A stretch of DNA of 64,000 nucleotides from Taiwanofungus camphoratus. Its lineage: Eukaryota; Basidiomycota; Agaricomycetes; Polyporales; Taiwanofungaceae. The stretch's first letter is position 1, and each line of letters opens with the position of its first letter. Positions 42,263-55,419 of this stretch are shown one piece after another. The position numbers and the translations under genes are program-made. The DNA lies in contig CP021225.1 in NCBI GenBank assembly GCA_003999685.1, positions 1,178,001-1,242,000 on the forward strand, read 5' to 3'. The notes below the pieces were generated by a model. That model saw only the letters and a list, made by a program, of their open reading frames with translations. It ran no database searches and was not told the DNA's origin.

Positions 42263-45200
42263 ATGGAGGAGAAAGACACCAAGTTGGCAACAGTGGACGA
42301 CGAGGAGAGTGTGGATGACTTGCCAAAGGATGTCCCCGAGAAGCCACAGCAATCGCGCAAGCTTGAGCTTGACACTGGGGAAGAGCACCTGAACTATCGC
42401 AGAAAGTGGTGGCAGTTATGGTGAGTCTCCCCCCTTTTTCGATCAGAGACCGCCCATCGTCCTTTCAGGCTTCCTAAAGATCCACCGTCGCCTGCCCCGG
42501 ATTCTTTGAACGATGCAACTGTATGATTGTCCTACTTGGAACAAGGATACAGTGTTCCTGATAAATATTGCTAAAGGTCATACCCATGGTCAATGCCTCC
42601 ATATTTTCAATCTTGTCCTACGCTTGGATCAATCCGCTGATGGTACATGAACTCAATGCTTGTTCAGCTTCAAGAATTACTGACTCTTTGCAGGTACTGG
42701 GGTATCAGCGCACATTACAAGCTACGGATTTATGGAAGATGGACGAGACGAGGGAATCTGGTGTCCTGGGTGCAAAGTTAGACGATGCCTGGGCGCGCCG
42801 TGTTAAGGGAGCCGAGGACTGGAATGCGAGACTCGCGAACGGAGAGATCCGTCCGGGATTCTGCACACGCGCCAAATGGTTTCTCAAAGCTCTCCGGAGC
42901 GGCTGGCATTTCAGCGAAAAGCGGGCAGCTCTGGAGCAGCAGTGGCGCGAAACCGACGGCCGGAAAGAAGCAAGTCTCGCGTGGGCGCTTAACGATGTCT
43001 TCGGCTTCACGTTCTGGACGGGCGGAGTGTTCAAGGCTAGTACAGTAAATAACACGTTGGAATTGTCCCTTCTGACCTTGCAGCTGCAGGTCATTGGCGA
43101 CACGTCTCAGCTCATGGGACCCATTATAGTCAGGGTATGTCCTGAAACTTCATATTGCTTGACTCGGGCTCAAACTTGCATCAAGACTATCATAAACTTT
43201 ACTAAGGAACGTGCCGCGGCTCAGGCTGCTGGCATCGAGGTCCCGTCCGTCGGACGAGGAGTGGGCATGGCCATCGGTCTGTTCTGCACCACGGTCACTG
43301 CGAGCGTTTGCCAACATCAGGTAGGTCTTACTCGTAAGAATGGGTGCGAGGGCGTGTCTTGAAACCGAGCTATCTTGAGTTCTTCTGGCGATCAATGACA
43401 ACCGGCCTGTTGGCCCGAGCGGCGCTCATCAGCTCGATCTACAAGCGCGGTGTAGCTTTGACGGGCAAGGCTCGCACGACCTTGCCCAACGCCAAGCTGG
43501 TGACGCACATTTCCACAGATGTAGGTCGGGACGTATCTTGCCAAAAGGACATCGTTCTCACTATCTTGGTAGGTGAGTCGTGTGGATGCCTGTGCCCAGT
43601 GGTTCGTACGTACCTATTTTATTCTTCTCTTTATCTCCCCTTGAGCTTCTCGTCATGGCTTCTCTGTCATAGCATGCAAGTGAGTATCAATCAGTGTTGA
43701 TGATTAGCGATCTGTTCATACCTGGGGACAGCTTGGACGGCACCTATACAGGTGACGGTCTGCCTCATCATCCTTCTTGTCGAGGTATGTGCATACCATC
43801 CGTTTGAGCGTTGAAAATAGGCACAAATCCATGTCCGATTTCATTCCAGTTAGGTCCTTCGGCACTGGCAGGCTTCTCGCTGTTCCTCCTGATAATACCT
43901 ATCCAAGAGCGAGTCATGTCCTACCAGTTCGCCGTGGGAAAGAAGGCTCTGAAATGGACGGACAGGCGGTCGAAGCTTATCCTCGAAGTGCTAGGTAAGT
44001 CGTCAGTAACAGCATGATTGCTTTTAGGGGGGTGATATGCATTATACCAGGCGCAATGCGAGTGGTGAAGTACTTCTCGTATGAGATGCCGTTCCTGAAA
44101 CGTAAGATAACCGAGTTCATGCCTCTAACAGTCTCTGAGACCACGTTTTAGGCATATTTGATATGCGTACCATGGAGCTGAAAGCGACTAAGAAGATCCA
44201 ATTCGCCCGGTCGGCTAAGTCAGTCCTTTGCATGTCAGACTCACGGTCTATCATCTAACTTATATCGACACGCGCCTACAGTATCGCAGCCGCATACTCA
44301 GTTCCGGTGTTGGCGGCAACGCTGTCCTTTGTAACCTATACTGCAACCGCTCACGACTTCAATGTGGCCATCATATTTTCTTCCCTGTCTCTATTTCAGG
44401 TATCGTTCATATTGGTAGCATTTGGCATATCGCCTGCATTCTGAGCCCTGTCACCCACAGCTGCTTCGTCAACCATTGATGTTCCTCCCCCGAGCTCTGT
44501 CTGCTACGACAGACGCACAGAATGCCCTGTCCCGCCTGAAGGGACTGTTCCATGCCGAGCTTGCGACAGGTGAACCCTTCATTGTCGATCGCGAGCAGAA
44601 CTTGGCGTTGGTCGTTGAGAACGCCACATTCGTGTGGGAGGAAAGTCCGTCTGCAAAGGAGATGGTGGATAGTCTCAAGGCTTCGAACGAACCTGCGGCT
44701 ACTGCCCAGGCAGGTGCACCCTTTCAAGTCCGCGATATCAACATGTCCGTTGCTCGGGGCTCTCTCGTTGCTGTGGTTGGTTCTGTTGGTAGGTAGGTGG
44801 AGTACAAGTTTCGCTGTCCCTCTTCATCTAGCTCACAGCTTACTACTTCCAGCGGCAAGGTGATGTAGCTTTGTGATCCAGGCTTTACACTTGCTCACCC
44901 TTCGCGCAGTCGAGTCTTCTGCAGGGCCTTATCGGAGAGATGCGCAAAGTCCGGGGTCACGTATCTTTCGGAGGTCGAGTGGCTTACTGTTCACAAACAG
45001 CGTGGATTCAGAATGCCACTTTGGTGGGCTCAGTCTCTTTTTCTGATTGAAGGTATCTAACATCACTTCAGAAAGAGAACATCCTCTTCGGACAGCCGTT
45101 CGATGAAGAGAGAGTAAGTCATATTTTCAGGTCGTGTGCAGAATTTAACATATTGATTTGTTCCACAGTACTGGAAAGCAATCGAAAATGCCTCTCTTTT

Positions 45201-48200
45201 GCCTGATTTGCAAGTCTTACCAGATGGCGATTTGACCGAAGTAAATCAACGTTCTCACAAGTATGCATCATTCTGATATAAAAGCCTTGCTAGATTGGTG
45301 AGAAAGGCATCAATCTGAGTGGCGGGCAAAAGCAACGGGTAACGTAGTGCTACATCAAGCCATCATTGGGTTTTGTATTTATCATGTCCACAGGTCAACA
45401 TCGCCAGAGCTCTATACTATGACGCCGACATCGTTATCTTCGACGATCCTCTCTCTGCTGGTGAATATAAAAGCCTTTATTGCTTCACGAACATGTCCCT
45501 CACTATTGTAATCCTTAGTTGATGCTCATGTCGGGAAAGCCCTTTTTGCGGATGCCATTCTTGGAGCTCTTCGCGGTCATGGTAAAACTGTGATCCTTGT
45601 TACGCACGCTCTCCATTTCCTTTCTCAGTGTGATTATATATACACTCTACAAGTAAGTGGTCTGTCTACCCATTTGGTCAGTTGGCTTGACGTTCATCTT
45701 TATGGTGATATAGAATGGACGTATTGGAGAGCAAGGTACCTTCGACGATCTCGTCAAGAATGAAAAAGAATTTTCTCAATTGATCAGAGAATTTGGCGGT
45801 GCGGCACAGCACGATGAGGAGATCTCAGCAGAAGAGGAGGCCATGGATACCCCTCAAGGGAAGCCCGTTCCGGTCATTGACGAAGCCAAGATCAAATCTG
45901 ATTCTGCCAAGCGCAGCGCTGCTGGGACAGGCAAGCTGGAGGGCAGGCTTATAGTTCCGGAGAAGAGGACAACCGGTTCCGTCAGCTGGGGAAGTAAGTA
46001 TTGTTGGTGTTTCCCTGACTTAAAATACTGAATTAGCTGGTAGTCTATGGAGATTACCTGAAGGCCGGCAGGGGATACATAACGGCACCTCTTCTGCTCC
46101 TGTTCATGGTCGTGATGCAAGGTAGCCAAATCATGAACAACTATACGCTCATCTGGTGGGAGGCCTAGTGAGTTAGACCAGTATCTTACTTTCATTTTGT
46201 TCGCTTATGTCGATCGTGACTCAGCAAGTGGGGTCGTTCAAATTCCTTCTTTCAGACGTTATATGCTTGCCTTGGTATATCACAAGCGGTGTTCACATTC
46301 GCGGTGTACGTTCATTCTTTGGCGGTATCTGGGCGTCAGCGAGTTTATCGTTTGCATTTAGGGGAGCAACCATGGACGAGATGGGCTTCTATGTCTCTCA
46401 AAACCTTCATCATGACTCAATTCGGAATATTTTCTTTGCTCCAATGTCGTTCTTCGATACAACAGTAAGTGCATCTCTAAACTATCAGTGGAAGACGACA
46501 CTGGAGGTATTTCTAGCCCACAGGGCGGATTCTAAGTATTTTCGGCAAAGATATTGAAAGTGAGACGTTGTTTGTTCTAGTCAAACTTCAGACTGACTAT
46601 CATGATAAAGACATCGACAACCAGCTGCCTGGTGAGTTTGTTTGAATACTGTAAAGTGCGCAATACTGAATACTTGTCGACAGTGTCAATGCGACTCTGT
46701 GAGAATGTGTTATATTCTTTTTCGAGACCGTCGCTGATTCGCTTCAGTTGTTTTAACCATTGCTAACGTGATTGGAAGCGTGTTGATTATAGCAATATTG
46801 GAGCACTACTTCCGTGAGCTTGAACTGTTATATCTGATAGACTTGAGTTTTGTTAATAATATCTTGTAGTCATTGCGGCCTTTGCGATAGCGCTCGGATA
46901 TAACTACTTTGCCACTTTTTACCGCGCCAGCGCAAGAGAACTGAAACGAATAGGTTGGTGGATTGCGTTAATCATTTCCCTACATCAACTCAATACTCCC
47001 AGATGCCATGCTACGATCAATATTATACGCTCACTTCGCCGAGTCACTTTCGGGCCTACCAACTATCCGTAGCTACGGGGAAGTCCACAAGTTTCTCAGG
47101 GATAATGAATACTATATAGATCTTGAAGACCGAGCCTCTTTCCTGACCGTGACAAACCAGAGGTCCGTTCACGGCTTTGACTCGATATACCTTAGCTGAC
47201 TGCCTGTAGATGGTTGGCTATTCGCTTGGATTTCTTAGGCGGCCTGATGATATTCACTGTACGGATTCTCGCCCGGTTTTCGTGTTTGGTACCCATAGCT
47301 CATAGTCTGCAAGGTTGCAATGTTGGCCGTTTGCGATGTGTCCGGCATCAACGCCGCTCAAATCGGTCTGGTTCTCACTTACTCCAGTAAGACAAATTGA
47401 CTTGAGCAGTAAGGAGAAAAGCGATGACCTATGATATGACACAGCGTCTCTTGTTCAACTTTGTGGAATGGTTACACGACAGGTAAATAGCATCCAACAC
47501 GGACTCATCATGCAATATGCTGAATATGCACTGTAGTCTGCTGAAGTTGAAGTGAGCGTTGCTGTTCTCTTCGATACGTTTATGACTGAACATCCGTTAG
47601 AATTACATGAGTTCTGTTGAACGCGGTAGGAGATCTCTGTATTTACATCTATTCCATTGACACTCAAGAATCCTCAGTCGTTCAATATAGTCGACGCGGT
47701 CAAATTATCCAAGAAGCGCCCCATGAAATACAAGCTCATAAACCCCCGGCGGAGTGGCCTGCACGAGGTGCTATTGAATTCAAGGACGTGGTGATGCGGT
47801 ATAGGCCCGGATTGCCCTTCGTCCTCAAAGGTCTGTCAATGAGCGTCAAGGGCGGTGAGAAGATTGGGGTAGTAGGAAGGTGCGTGTCTTGCATAACAGG
47901 TCTTAAGCCTTCTGATATCCAGTCAGGACGGGCGCTGGGAAATCGACTCTCATGTTGGCTCTCTTTCGAATAGTGGAGCTGTCGTCTGGTTCGATCTCCA
48001 TTGACGAGTGAGACCTACCCCTCCCTCTGCCTTAATTGACCTGATTATAGACTTCAATCTAGTATTGATATCTCCACTATCGGATTGAAGGATTTGCGAA
48101 CAAAAGTCGCTATAATTCCACAGGATGTGCGTTGTGCTTGCAATTCACGAAACATCGCGGAGATTGACTTCAACTCCAGCCTCTGCTCTTTAGTGGTAAG

Positions 48201-49046
48201 AACATGTCTATCCTGCATAACCAGGGTTGCTCGCTCAAACGCGCTCGTAGGCACCGTACGATCAAATCTGGATCCCTTTGATCAATATGTGTGCCTTGAT
48301 CGCCTTGACATGGTGGTAGACGTCACTTAGATAAACTTTACAGAGCGATGCACAATTGTGGGATGCCCTCCGTCGATCATTCCTGGTCGAGTCTACAAAA
48401 GGTGGCCAAGTCTCTGACGGCACTCATACTCCTACCTCTCGTTTCAACCTTGATACGGTGATCGAGTCGGAGGGAGCCAACTTGAGTGTAGGAGAGAGAA
48501 GTCTGTTGAGTCTTGCCCGTGCTCTTGTGAAGGACAGTCAAGTCGTAGGTAAGGAATATGTCCGACCTATCTCGAATTTGGGAATTTGACCTTCTTCCAG
48601 TTTTAGACGAGGCGACGTGAGTGAACGAGCGTCCTCTGCATTCTGCGAATCTTATTCATCTTTCATTAGCGCGTCTGTCGACCTAGAGACGGACTCCAAG
48701 ATACAACACACCATTCAGACACAATTCAGCCATAAAACATTGCTCTGTATAGCGCGTCAGTCATATCTGGTCCTGATTTCGAGCAAGTGACCAACAAACG
48801 TTTTTGCAGATCGTCTTCGTACCATCATTTCTTACGACAGGATCCTAGTCCTAGACTCGGGAACTATAGCTGTACGGAATTTTCTGAGCTCAAATGATCG
48901 CGCACAACTCATTGGTCATGCAGGAATTCGATACACCGCTGCACTTGTTCCATACGCACGGTGGCATATTCCGCGGAATGTGCGAGAGAAGCGGCATCAC
49001 CTCGCAGGAGATAGAGAAGGCTTCTTTGAAGGCATACATGACTTGA
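42263..49046 (+). CDS. ABC multidrug exporter, ABCC/MRP subfamily, YOR1-like
   Basis: This is a full-size plasma-membrane exporter with two transmembrane domains and two nucleotide-binding domains, split into roughly 30 exons. It starts at 42263 ([15 protein letters not shown]). NBD1 has Walker A VVGSVGSGKSS, the Q-loop in [14 protein letters not shown], the signature LSGGQKQR and Walker [10 protein letters not shown]. The second membrane domain includes [21 protein letters not shown] and [15 protein letters not shown]2 has Walker [13 protein letters not shown], signature [15 protein letters not shown], Walker B VLDEAT and the H-loop IAHRLRTI. The end is [15 protein letters not shown] at 49046. 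Relatives export oligomycin and organic anions. Two microexons (44853-44859 and 47537-47551) and a likely GC..AG intron (43036-43089) were seen. I found no disabling lesion on tracing. Confidence 0.9.
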
Positions 49047-49587
49047 ACGACGGCGCTCATGGAAGATATGGCTGACGTTGCGAGCTGTTTCAGCACGGGT
49101 ACAAACGATTCTCAGTCCAGTGTGACCTCGCTATAGATTACAGATAGTTTGCTGACTCCTCGGCGAACTTTGACTTAGATCATCTTTTTGGATGCTAGAG
49201 CATTATACAGTGAGCTCGCGACAGGTATCCTGAGACATCACTTTATGGTGTTGCGTAGCACCGATACCCACTACAGCCAAAGGCCGCCGTCTTGTGAGAT
49301 AGTCAATAACGCATAGCAACTCTTGGAAGTAATTGTCAGATACACGGACCTTGACTTCCAATAGAGACCAAAGCCAAGATGAAGAATTCATACTGAAACA
49401 GTGTCGTCTACAAATACAGGGCAGCACGAACGCACAAACGCAGCAAGAAAACACAGACAGCAGATAATTCTGACACTCAAGGGAAGATAGCGAGCCTTGT
49501 CTACTATAGCGGTTGCCCCCGCAGATAATAGACGAAATAAAAAAAAATAGAAATCAAGATATGCAAGGCAATATTTTGGTATCACGT
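49047..49587. other. Convergent 3' region, ABC exporter and zinc-cluster gene
   Basis: No gene recognised between the two stop codons. It presumably holds both 3' untranslated regions. Confidence 0.5.
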
Positions 49588-52500
49588 TCACGCCTTCTCA
49601 TCGAAGCCCAGAGCGATTTGATCGAATGCCATGTTGGAGTTATCATCAGGTTGCATGGGCCCCATCCAGTTGAAGCCTGCCATGAGCAACAGCCCGATGA
49701 GCGCCATGATCTCAGAGTGGAACGCCATCGCTTATCGCTTACCAGGCAAGACCATGTCCGGCCACACATTCTGGTCGGCCACCGTCTGCATGGACTGCAG
49801 CAGCTCCGAGTCAAAGAACAGCGGGGGCGAGCAGAATCTGGGGGACGCGAAGTCTACCGGCGGTGGTAGAGCCGGCTGCGCCGCGTACGACGACGCGCGC
49901 TCCGCCGTTGCCGGGGGCGGCGTGGACGGCCGCGGGCTCGACGACGAGCTCGATGTCCCGGGCGGGGGCGAGAGCGACTGCCGGGCGGAGGCGGTGCCGA
50001 GCGGCTGCGCACGCTGCGCGGGCGACGACGACGACGATGCCGTAGAGCCCTGCTTCGACGCCGTCCGCCGGAGCGCGGCCGCGTCGCGCCTGACGGATGC
50101 GGGCGAGTGGTCGAGCCGCGCCATGGGCGTCGCGAGCAGGCCCTGCAGGAAGCTCGCATAGAGCTTCGGGCCATGGCGGTCGTCGATCGCGACCTCGGGC
50201 GAGCCGAGCAGGGCGATCACCTGCTCGACAAGGTGCCGGATCTCGGCGCGCTGGTCGCGGGACAGGTAGGCGGTGTACTTGGGCTGCAGCAGCTGCAGGC
50301 CCGTCGAGGGAGAGTCAGAGAGGTGGCAGTGTACTGTGCACGATACGCACCTTAACCAGGAAGGCGCACGCAAAGGTGACGAACACGCTCTGCGCCTCGG
50401 GCCCGTGGCGCAGATAGATTCCTGCAAGAATGTCAACCAGTGGTTTCGCATCTCATATGCCGCACTCACGCTGGCTAGGCACGCCGACATCGTCCACGAC
50501 CGCCTTCACGACATCAGTGGCGGCCCGCAGACACTGTACCGGCGAGTCAACCACACGCTCACACGCATAGAAACGAAACGACACTACGCACTCGCCAGAG
50601 GAACGGCAACTCGCCGCTGCCAGCCTTGCTGAACGCGCGCTGGAAACCGACCGAGAGCACGGAGAGCCGCGCGTAGCTGAACGCGAGCCGGAGCAGGCCC
50701 GTGCGGAAGCAGCTCTGCGGGTCGGTCAGGTGCAGCTCGCGGATGCGCGCGATCCACGTCTCCCAGAGGCGCGCGAGCTGGTCGTCCGCCTCGCTCGCGA
50801 GCTCGGAGAAGTCGATGTTCTGCATGTGGGACGCCGGGCCGTCAGCGGAACGGCGCACAAGGCACGCCCACCCACTCACCTTATTCAGCCCGCTCGGGTG
50901 GTTCGGGTCGCTGTGGATGCGGCTGCGGAAGTTGGCCATGACCTTGAGCTCGGCGTTGTAGCAGCACAGGTGCACGTCGAAGCCGGGCATGTTGTACGGC
51001 GAGCTGTGCCACCAGTCCTCCGTGTGGTTCGCGACAAAGTCGAGGTTCGAGATGACGGGCGGCTGCCCGTACTGCGAGCCCGTCGACCGGTCCAGGTTGA
51101 AGCAGTTCAGCCACACTCGCGTGCGGTTTAGCATCGCGCGCGCATGCGGCTCGTTCGCCGGCGTCGCCGTGTTCGGGTGGTGCAGGTTCAGGTCCGTCGC
51201 GATCCTGTCCCCTGTAGCGTCAGCCGCCGCCCAAGCGCAAAATACAGGGAGGGGCACGCACCGAATGGCGAGACCCAGGTAGATGAAGCTGCGGTCGTCC
51301 TCCCACCGGCGCGCCGGCACGGGGTACAGACTGAGCAGGATGTACGCCTGGACCACCTCGACGCTCTTCTGCCCGCCGATCAGTGCCGTCCCCGCCGCCA
51401 GCCGCGCCGACTTCATCGCCTCCTGGTACAGCGCCGGCCGCGCGGGGTAGTGTCGCGAGGCGATCGCGCAGACTGCGGAGGAAGACGCCGTGCGGGTCAG
51501 CGATCGCGCGGTTGGCGGCGGTAGGAGGCAAACGCGACTCACTGACTGTGAATAGGAACGGGCTGCGCCAGTATGTGCTTTGCGCGGTATACAGTACAGG
51601 GTCCAGTAGGGATAGAGAGAGATTCATGTAGTCGTAGTATCTAAGACCGAATCGAACGTCATGCCCGAACGACGACTGCTGAGCCCGTTGCCCACTTACA
51701 TTTTGAACAGCTTCTCTACTTCATCGGGCTTGACGAGCCCGGTACGGAGTATGTGCGGCGGCTGGTGCTGGTCGTATATCATCGGGCGCTCGGGCGCGGG
51801 ACCTGCGCCATCGTGAATGAGCAAGGCTGCGAACGGGGGAGACGGCAACGCACTCGGCCTGAAGTAGTTCTCGTTCGCGAGGCCCACCTTCTCGGTCTCC
51901 TCCCTGTCCTCGTCGCGGCTCCTGCTCGTGCGGCGCGTGCGGGCGAGGGCGAGGTTGGCCATGAGGCCGAAGGGGACCGCCTCGCTGGGGAGCGTGGCGA
52001 GCTTCTGTGCCGGACTGGGGCCACGACCGCGCAAGGAGGGTGAGTCCTCCTCGCTCTCCTGGCCGGGCGAGAACGCGCCCGCGTCACCCTCGCCGCCGAG
52101 CTCGCCGTCGTCCGCGTCGACGTCTTGGACGGAGAGCGCGTACTCGGCATCGTCGTCGTCGGGGGACGGGTCGCTGTCGTCGTTGCCGAGCATGTCCACG
52201 GTGACGCTGGGGCCGCCCATGTCGATGTACCCGCCAAACGCCTCAATGGATTCGCGTGCCTTGGCGACCCAGTCCTGCACGTCGGGGCCGGCGACGCCGA
52301 TGTCGGAGTGGATGTTGAGGTCGCTCGGGCTGAGCGGGAGAGACGCGCGCTTGTCTGCGCCGGCGGAGACGCGCCGGCTGGCTCTGCGGTTCGCCTCGTC
52401 GAGCTGCTCGACGAGCGCCTTGATCTCGGCGGCCTGCTTGTGGATCTGGTTGAGCAGGTGCTCGCGTTTCCTGCGGGCGGACAATCGGACGCGTTAGCTG

Positions 52501-53449
52501 GGGCACTGTCACACGGAGACAGGCGGCGCGCGTACGGGGGCGGCCTGCGTTTCTTGCGGCCGGGGATGACACAATCGTGCCCGCCGTTCGCGCAGCGCCG
52601 GCACGTGTCGGCGTCCCCGACAAACTCGCACCGCACCTATCCGCCGCGGCGCACACAGTGAGCTCCGGGGCCAATCAACAATCACTACAAAGCACAGGCG
52701 CACCTTGAGCCCTTTGCATCGCGCACATGCGCCGGCTCTGCGATGGTCAGCCAGGTCCTGAGAGCAGTTGCCGAGGCTACTCACGGCTTCGGTTTTGGCC
52801 CCTGCCCCTCATCGTGATCCGCACCTACCTCGTTGCCCTCCGCGCCCTCGTCAGGCCCGCGCCATCGCTTCGCACCCTGCAAGCCAAACGGCTGCTCCAT
52901 CGCGCGAGCCCGGCCCATGGGGTATCCCCGCACGTCAAAATCGGCGCGGGCCCGCACATAGACGGACGGTGTGGCGCCGATCGCGTCTATCGGCGGGAAC
53001 ACGGCACCTGCGTGTGCCTGGGGCTGCGGGGCGTACGCGAACGCGGGCGGCTCGTCGCCGTAGAAGCCCTGCTGCATCGGTCGCGGGTCTACAGACACAC
53101 CATAGACGCTGCTCCCAGCCGGGAACACACCCGCCTCTGCCGAGCTGCCCCCGCCCGCGTAGTCCTGCTCGTCGCCATACACCACATTCACACTCTGCGC
53201 CGACCCCTGCGGGTCCGCAAACGCAAACGCTTCGTCCGCGAACGCCTGCTGTCCGTACGCCGCAAATGAAGACGAGGCGGTAGTGGTGTCGTGGGAGTGG
53301 GGAGCGCGGTGCTGCGGGCCGCCGTGCAGCACATGGAACTGGGCGGGGTCGATGTCATACTCGTGCTCGAGCTGCAACTGGTGCGGCTGCGGGGGCAGCT
53401 GCGGGGGCCACGCGGCGTGCATCGGGAAGTGGGGTTGCGGCTGCGACAT
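49588..53449 (-). CDS. Zn(II)2Cys6 fungal-specific transcription factor
   Basis: This is a nuclear DNA-binding regulator starting at 53449 (MSQPQPHFPMHAAWPP). About 220 residues of Gln/Pro/Ala-rich sequence come first. The binuclear zinc cluster follows, with cysteines spaced C-x2-C-x6-C-x8-C-x2-C-x6-C (CARCKGLKVRCEF, CRRCANGGHDC), across introns near 52780, 52690 and 52640. A coiled coil (LLNQIHKQAAEIKALVEQL) and an acidic linker precede the fungal-specific regulatory domain (YMNLSLSLLDP, YILLSLYPVP, LGLAIRIATDLNLH, NRTRVWLNCFNLDRSTG). The Ser/Pro-rich C-terminus ends LGFDEKA at 49588. The architecture resembles basidiomycete nutrient-response regulators, but the target pathway cannot be told. 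It is convergent with the ABC exporter, so a functional link is possible but unproven. Confidence 0.88.
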
Positions 53450-55419
53450 GGTGGTGGTGGTGATCCCAGGTCGTACTCTTGCTCGGTAGTCTAGATAGAC
53501 AGCTCGTGCTGCTATAGACGCGCGCGAAGACGATGAAGATAACGCTCCCAGCAACAATAGCAGCGAGCAGCCGCCCGTACTTATTCGCCCTCAAGGATGC
53601 CATCCCCGGCCGGAAAAGGCAGCGCGTTGCCCATGGTCAGAAGAGGCAATGCAATTGGACAGAGCCGCTCGCCGCAGCCGACAAGTGCCGGTCCTCTAGT
53701 CTCTAGAGTCTAGACCGCCGCATCGCACAGCCCGCCAATCGCCGAGAGGTGTCTCGTCTGCTCGTAGGGGAGGCGCACTTCATATGTGCGCAAAACACGA
53801 AGAGGCAGCCAAAGCGATGCACGGCCGCGGCCTTTGACGAGAGGAGCTGTCCGGCGATATTTCGCAGAATCTCGGCGTCGCATTCGAACGTTCAAAGCCG
53901 AGCATGCGCTTCTTCTCCGGCGGAGAGACCAGAGGTGACCACCACGCCGGAGCTACATGATAACACACTGCTCGCGCTGCACGGCCAGTGTAATTTGTGG
54001 AAGGTAAAGATATTCGGAGCGCAGTAGTCCGATGGGTCGTAGACAAATAACTAACAAGCCAGCTAGGTTTTCCTCGATGAGAGCACGTATATGCGCGAGA
54101 ATGCGTCCAACGAAAAGTGTTGAGTCGAACTTGTTGGGTCACTTGCATGGCTTTTTTGATGCTGCGCATTGCTACTCATCCACGCAATCTGATACAGTTA
54201 CAGTGTCTCGATTCTGAGAGAAGGGGGGGAAACTGGTTTACAGGTGCCGACTGCACCTTTTATACCACACCCCGTAGAAGCATACTACAACTACAGAAGC
54301 CACCGAGATCGGTGACAACTAAGTTCTGTCTAATAAGGAAATGGTCATACCTAATCGAGAAGAGCGTAAGAGCCATGAAGGGACAGTGGCGGCCCGGGGC
54401 CTCCTCGTCCGGCCTTGCCTTCTAGCCCTCAAGCTCAAGCTTCAAGCCCTCAGGCTCCCAAGCACCCCAAGCTCGAGCCCCGCAGACCACACGGAGCAGT
54501 GTCGGCCGGTGCGGGCCCGCATAACCTCGCGTCTCACGGACAATGGCGTTCTTGCCACTTTGACAGGCCAGGGGCGCGCAGCTGCACCCACGGCGTCTAG
54601 CTAATTGAATTGTATGAATGGAATGAATTGGATTGGGCTCGTCAGGTACGTGCTCGGCGCGCGCATACGCGGACGACCTGCCAGATGGCTCTAACACGCC
54701 CTGGCAACAGTAAAATGTCAGCAGGTGGACGTTGAGGTGCCTTTGCCCACGTCAAGATTCTCGGCCAGAACTATGATGTACCAGAGGTATGTCTACCTAC
54801 TTGGTGCACTGTCCTAAGGCCCCAACCCCAGCACGCCCACAAGGCTCAAGTGTCCCGTCTCGCTCTTCACAGCTTCACCATGAACGTCCGTTAGGCGCTA
54901 GCTCCTTGCGAGTGGGATCTCGGTGAGATGATGCTCACGATCCCCGCGGGAAGACGCCACGGGCGACTGTCCCTCATTGGAACATGATGTGCCTTTCTCG
55001 GCCCTTGTCCACTCCGAGGACGCGGCCGTGAGCGGTACTGTGCCTCGTTTTGAAAGCCTACTGAAGCGCCTTAGTCCTTCTGCTTCGTAACTAAAAGTTG
55101 ATAAGTTCTAATAACAGTACTACACTTGCCGCAAATGGCCACTGGCGTGTGGTACACCACGCTGGAGGCGTCGAAGCCGCTCATCCCACCCGTCAACTTC
55201 GGCTGTGCGCCGCCACGATAAACGCCATGTTCTCGCGACTCTCCGCAATAGCAAGTAGCGGTGCAACGCTTGGACAGTCGCACCTGCTGTCCCCCTCGAG
55301 CTGGTATCGAGCTGCGAAATACGATACCGCTACCCTGACACACAACACAACATGACCATTAACCCGCGATCTTCCTCGTCGGTGCAGCAGGCGCGGCGTC
55401 CCGAGGCTCACTACCCGTA
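53450..55419. other. Intergenic DNA
   Basis: This is the upstream region of the zinc-cluster gene, then about 1.8 kb without a supported gene or clear repeat. Confidence 0.5.

Noticed and set aside
49631-52661. Several long plus-strand frames, some above 170 codons
   Set aside because: All are shadows of the GC-rich zinc-cluster gene on the opposite strand.
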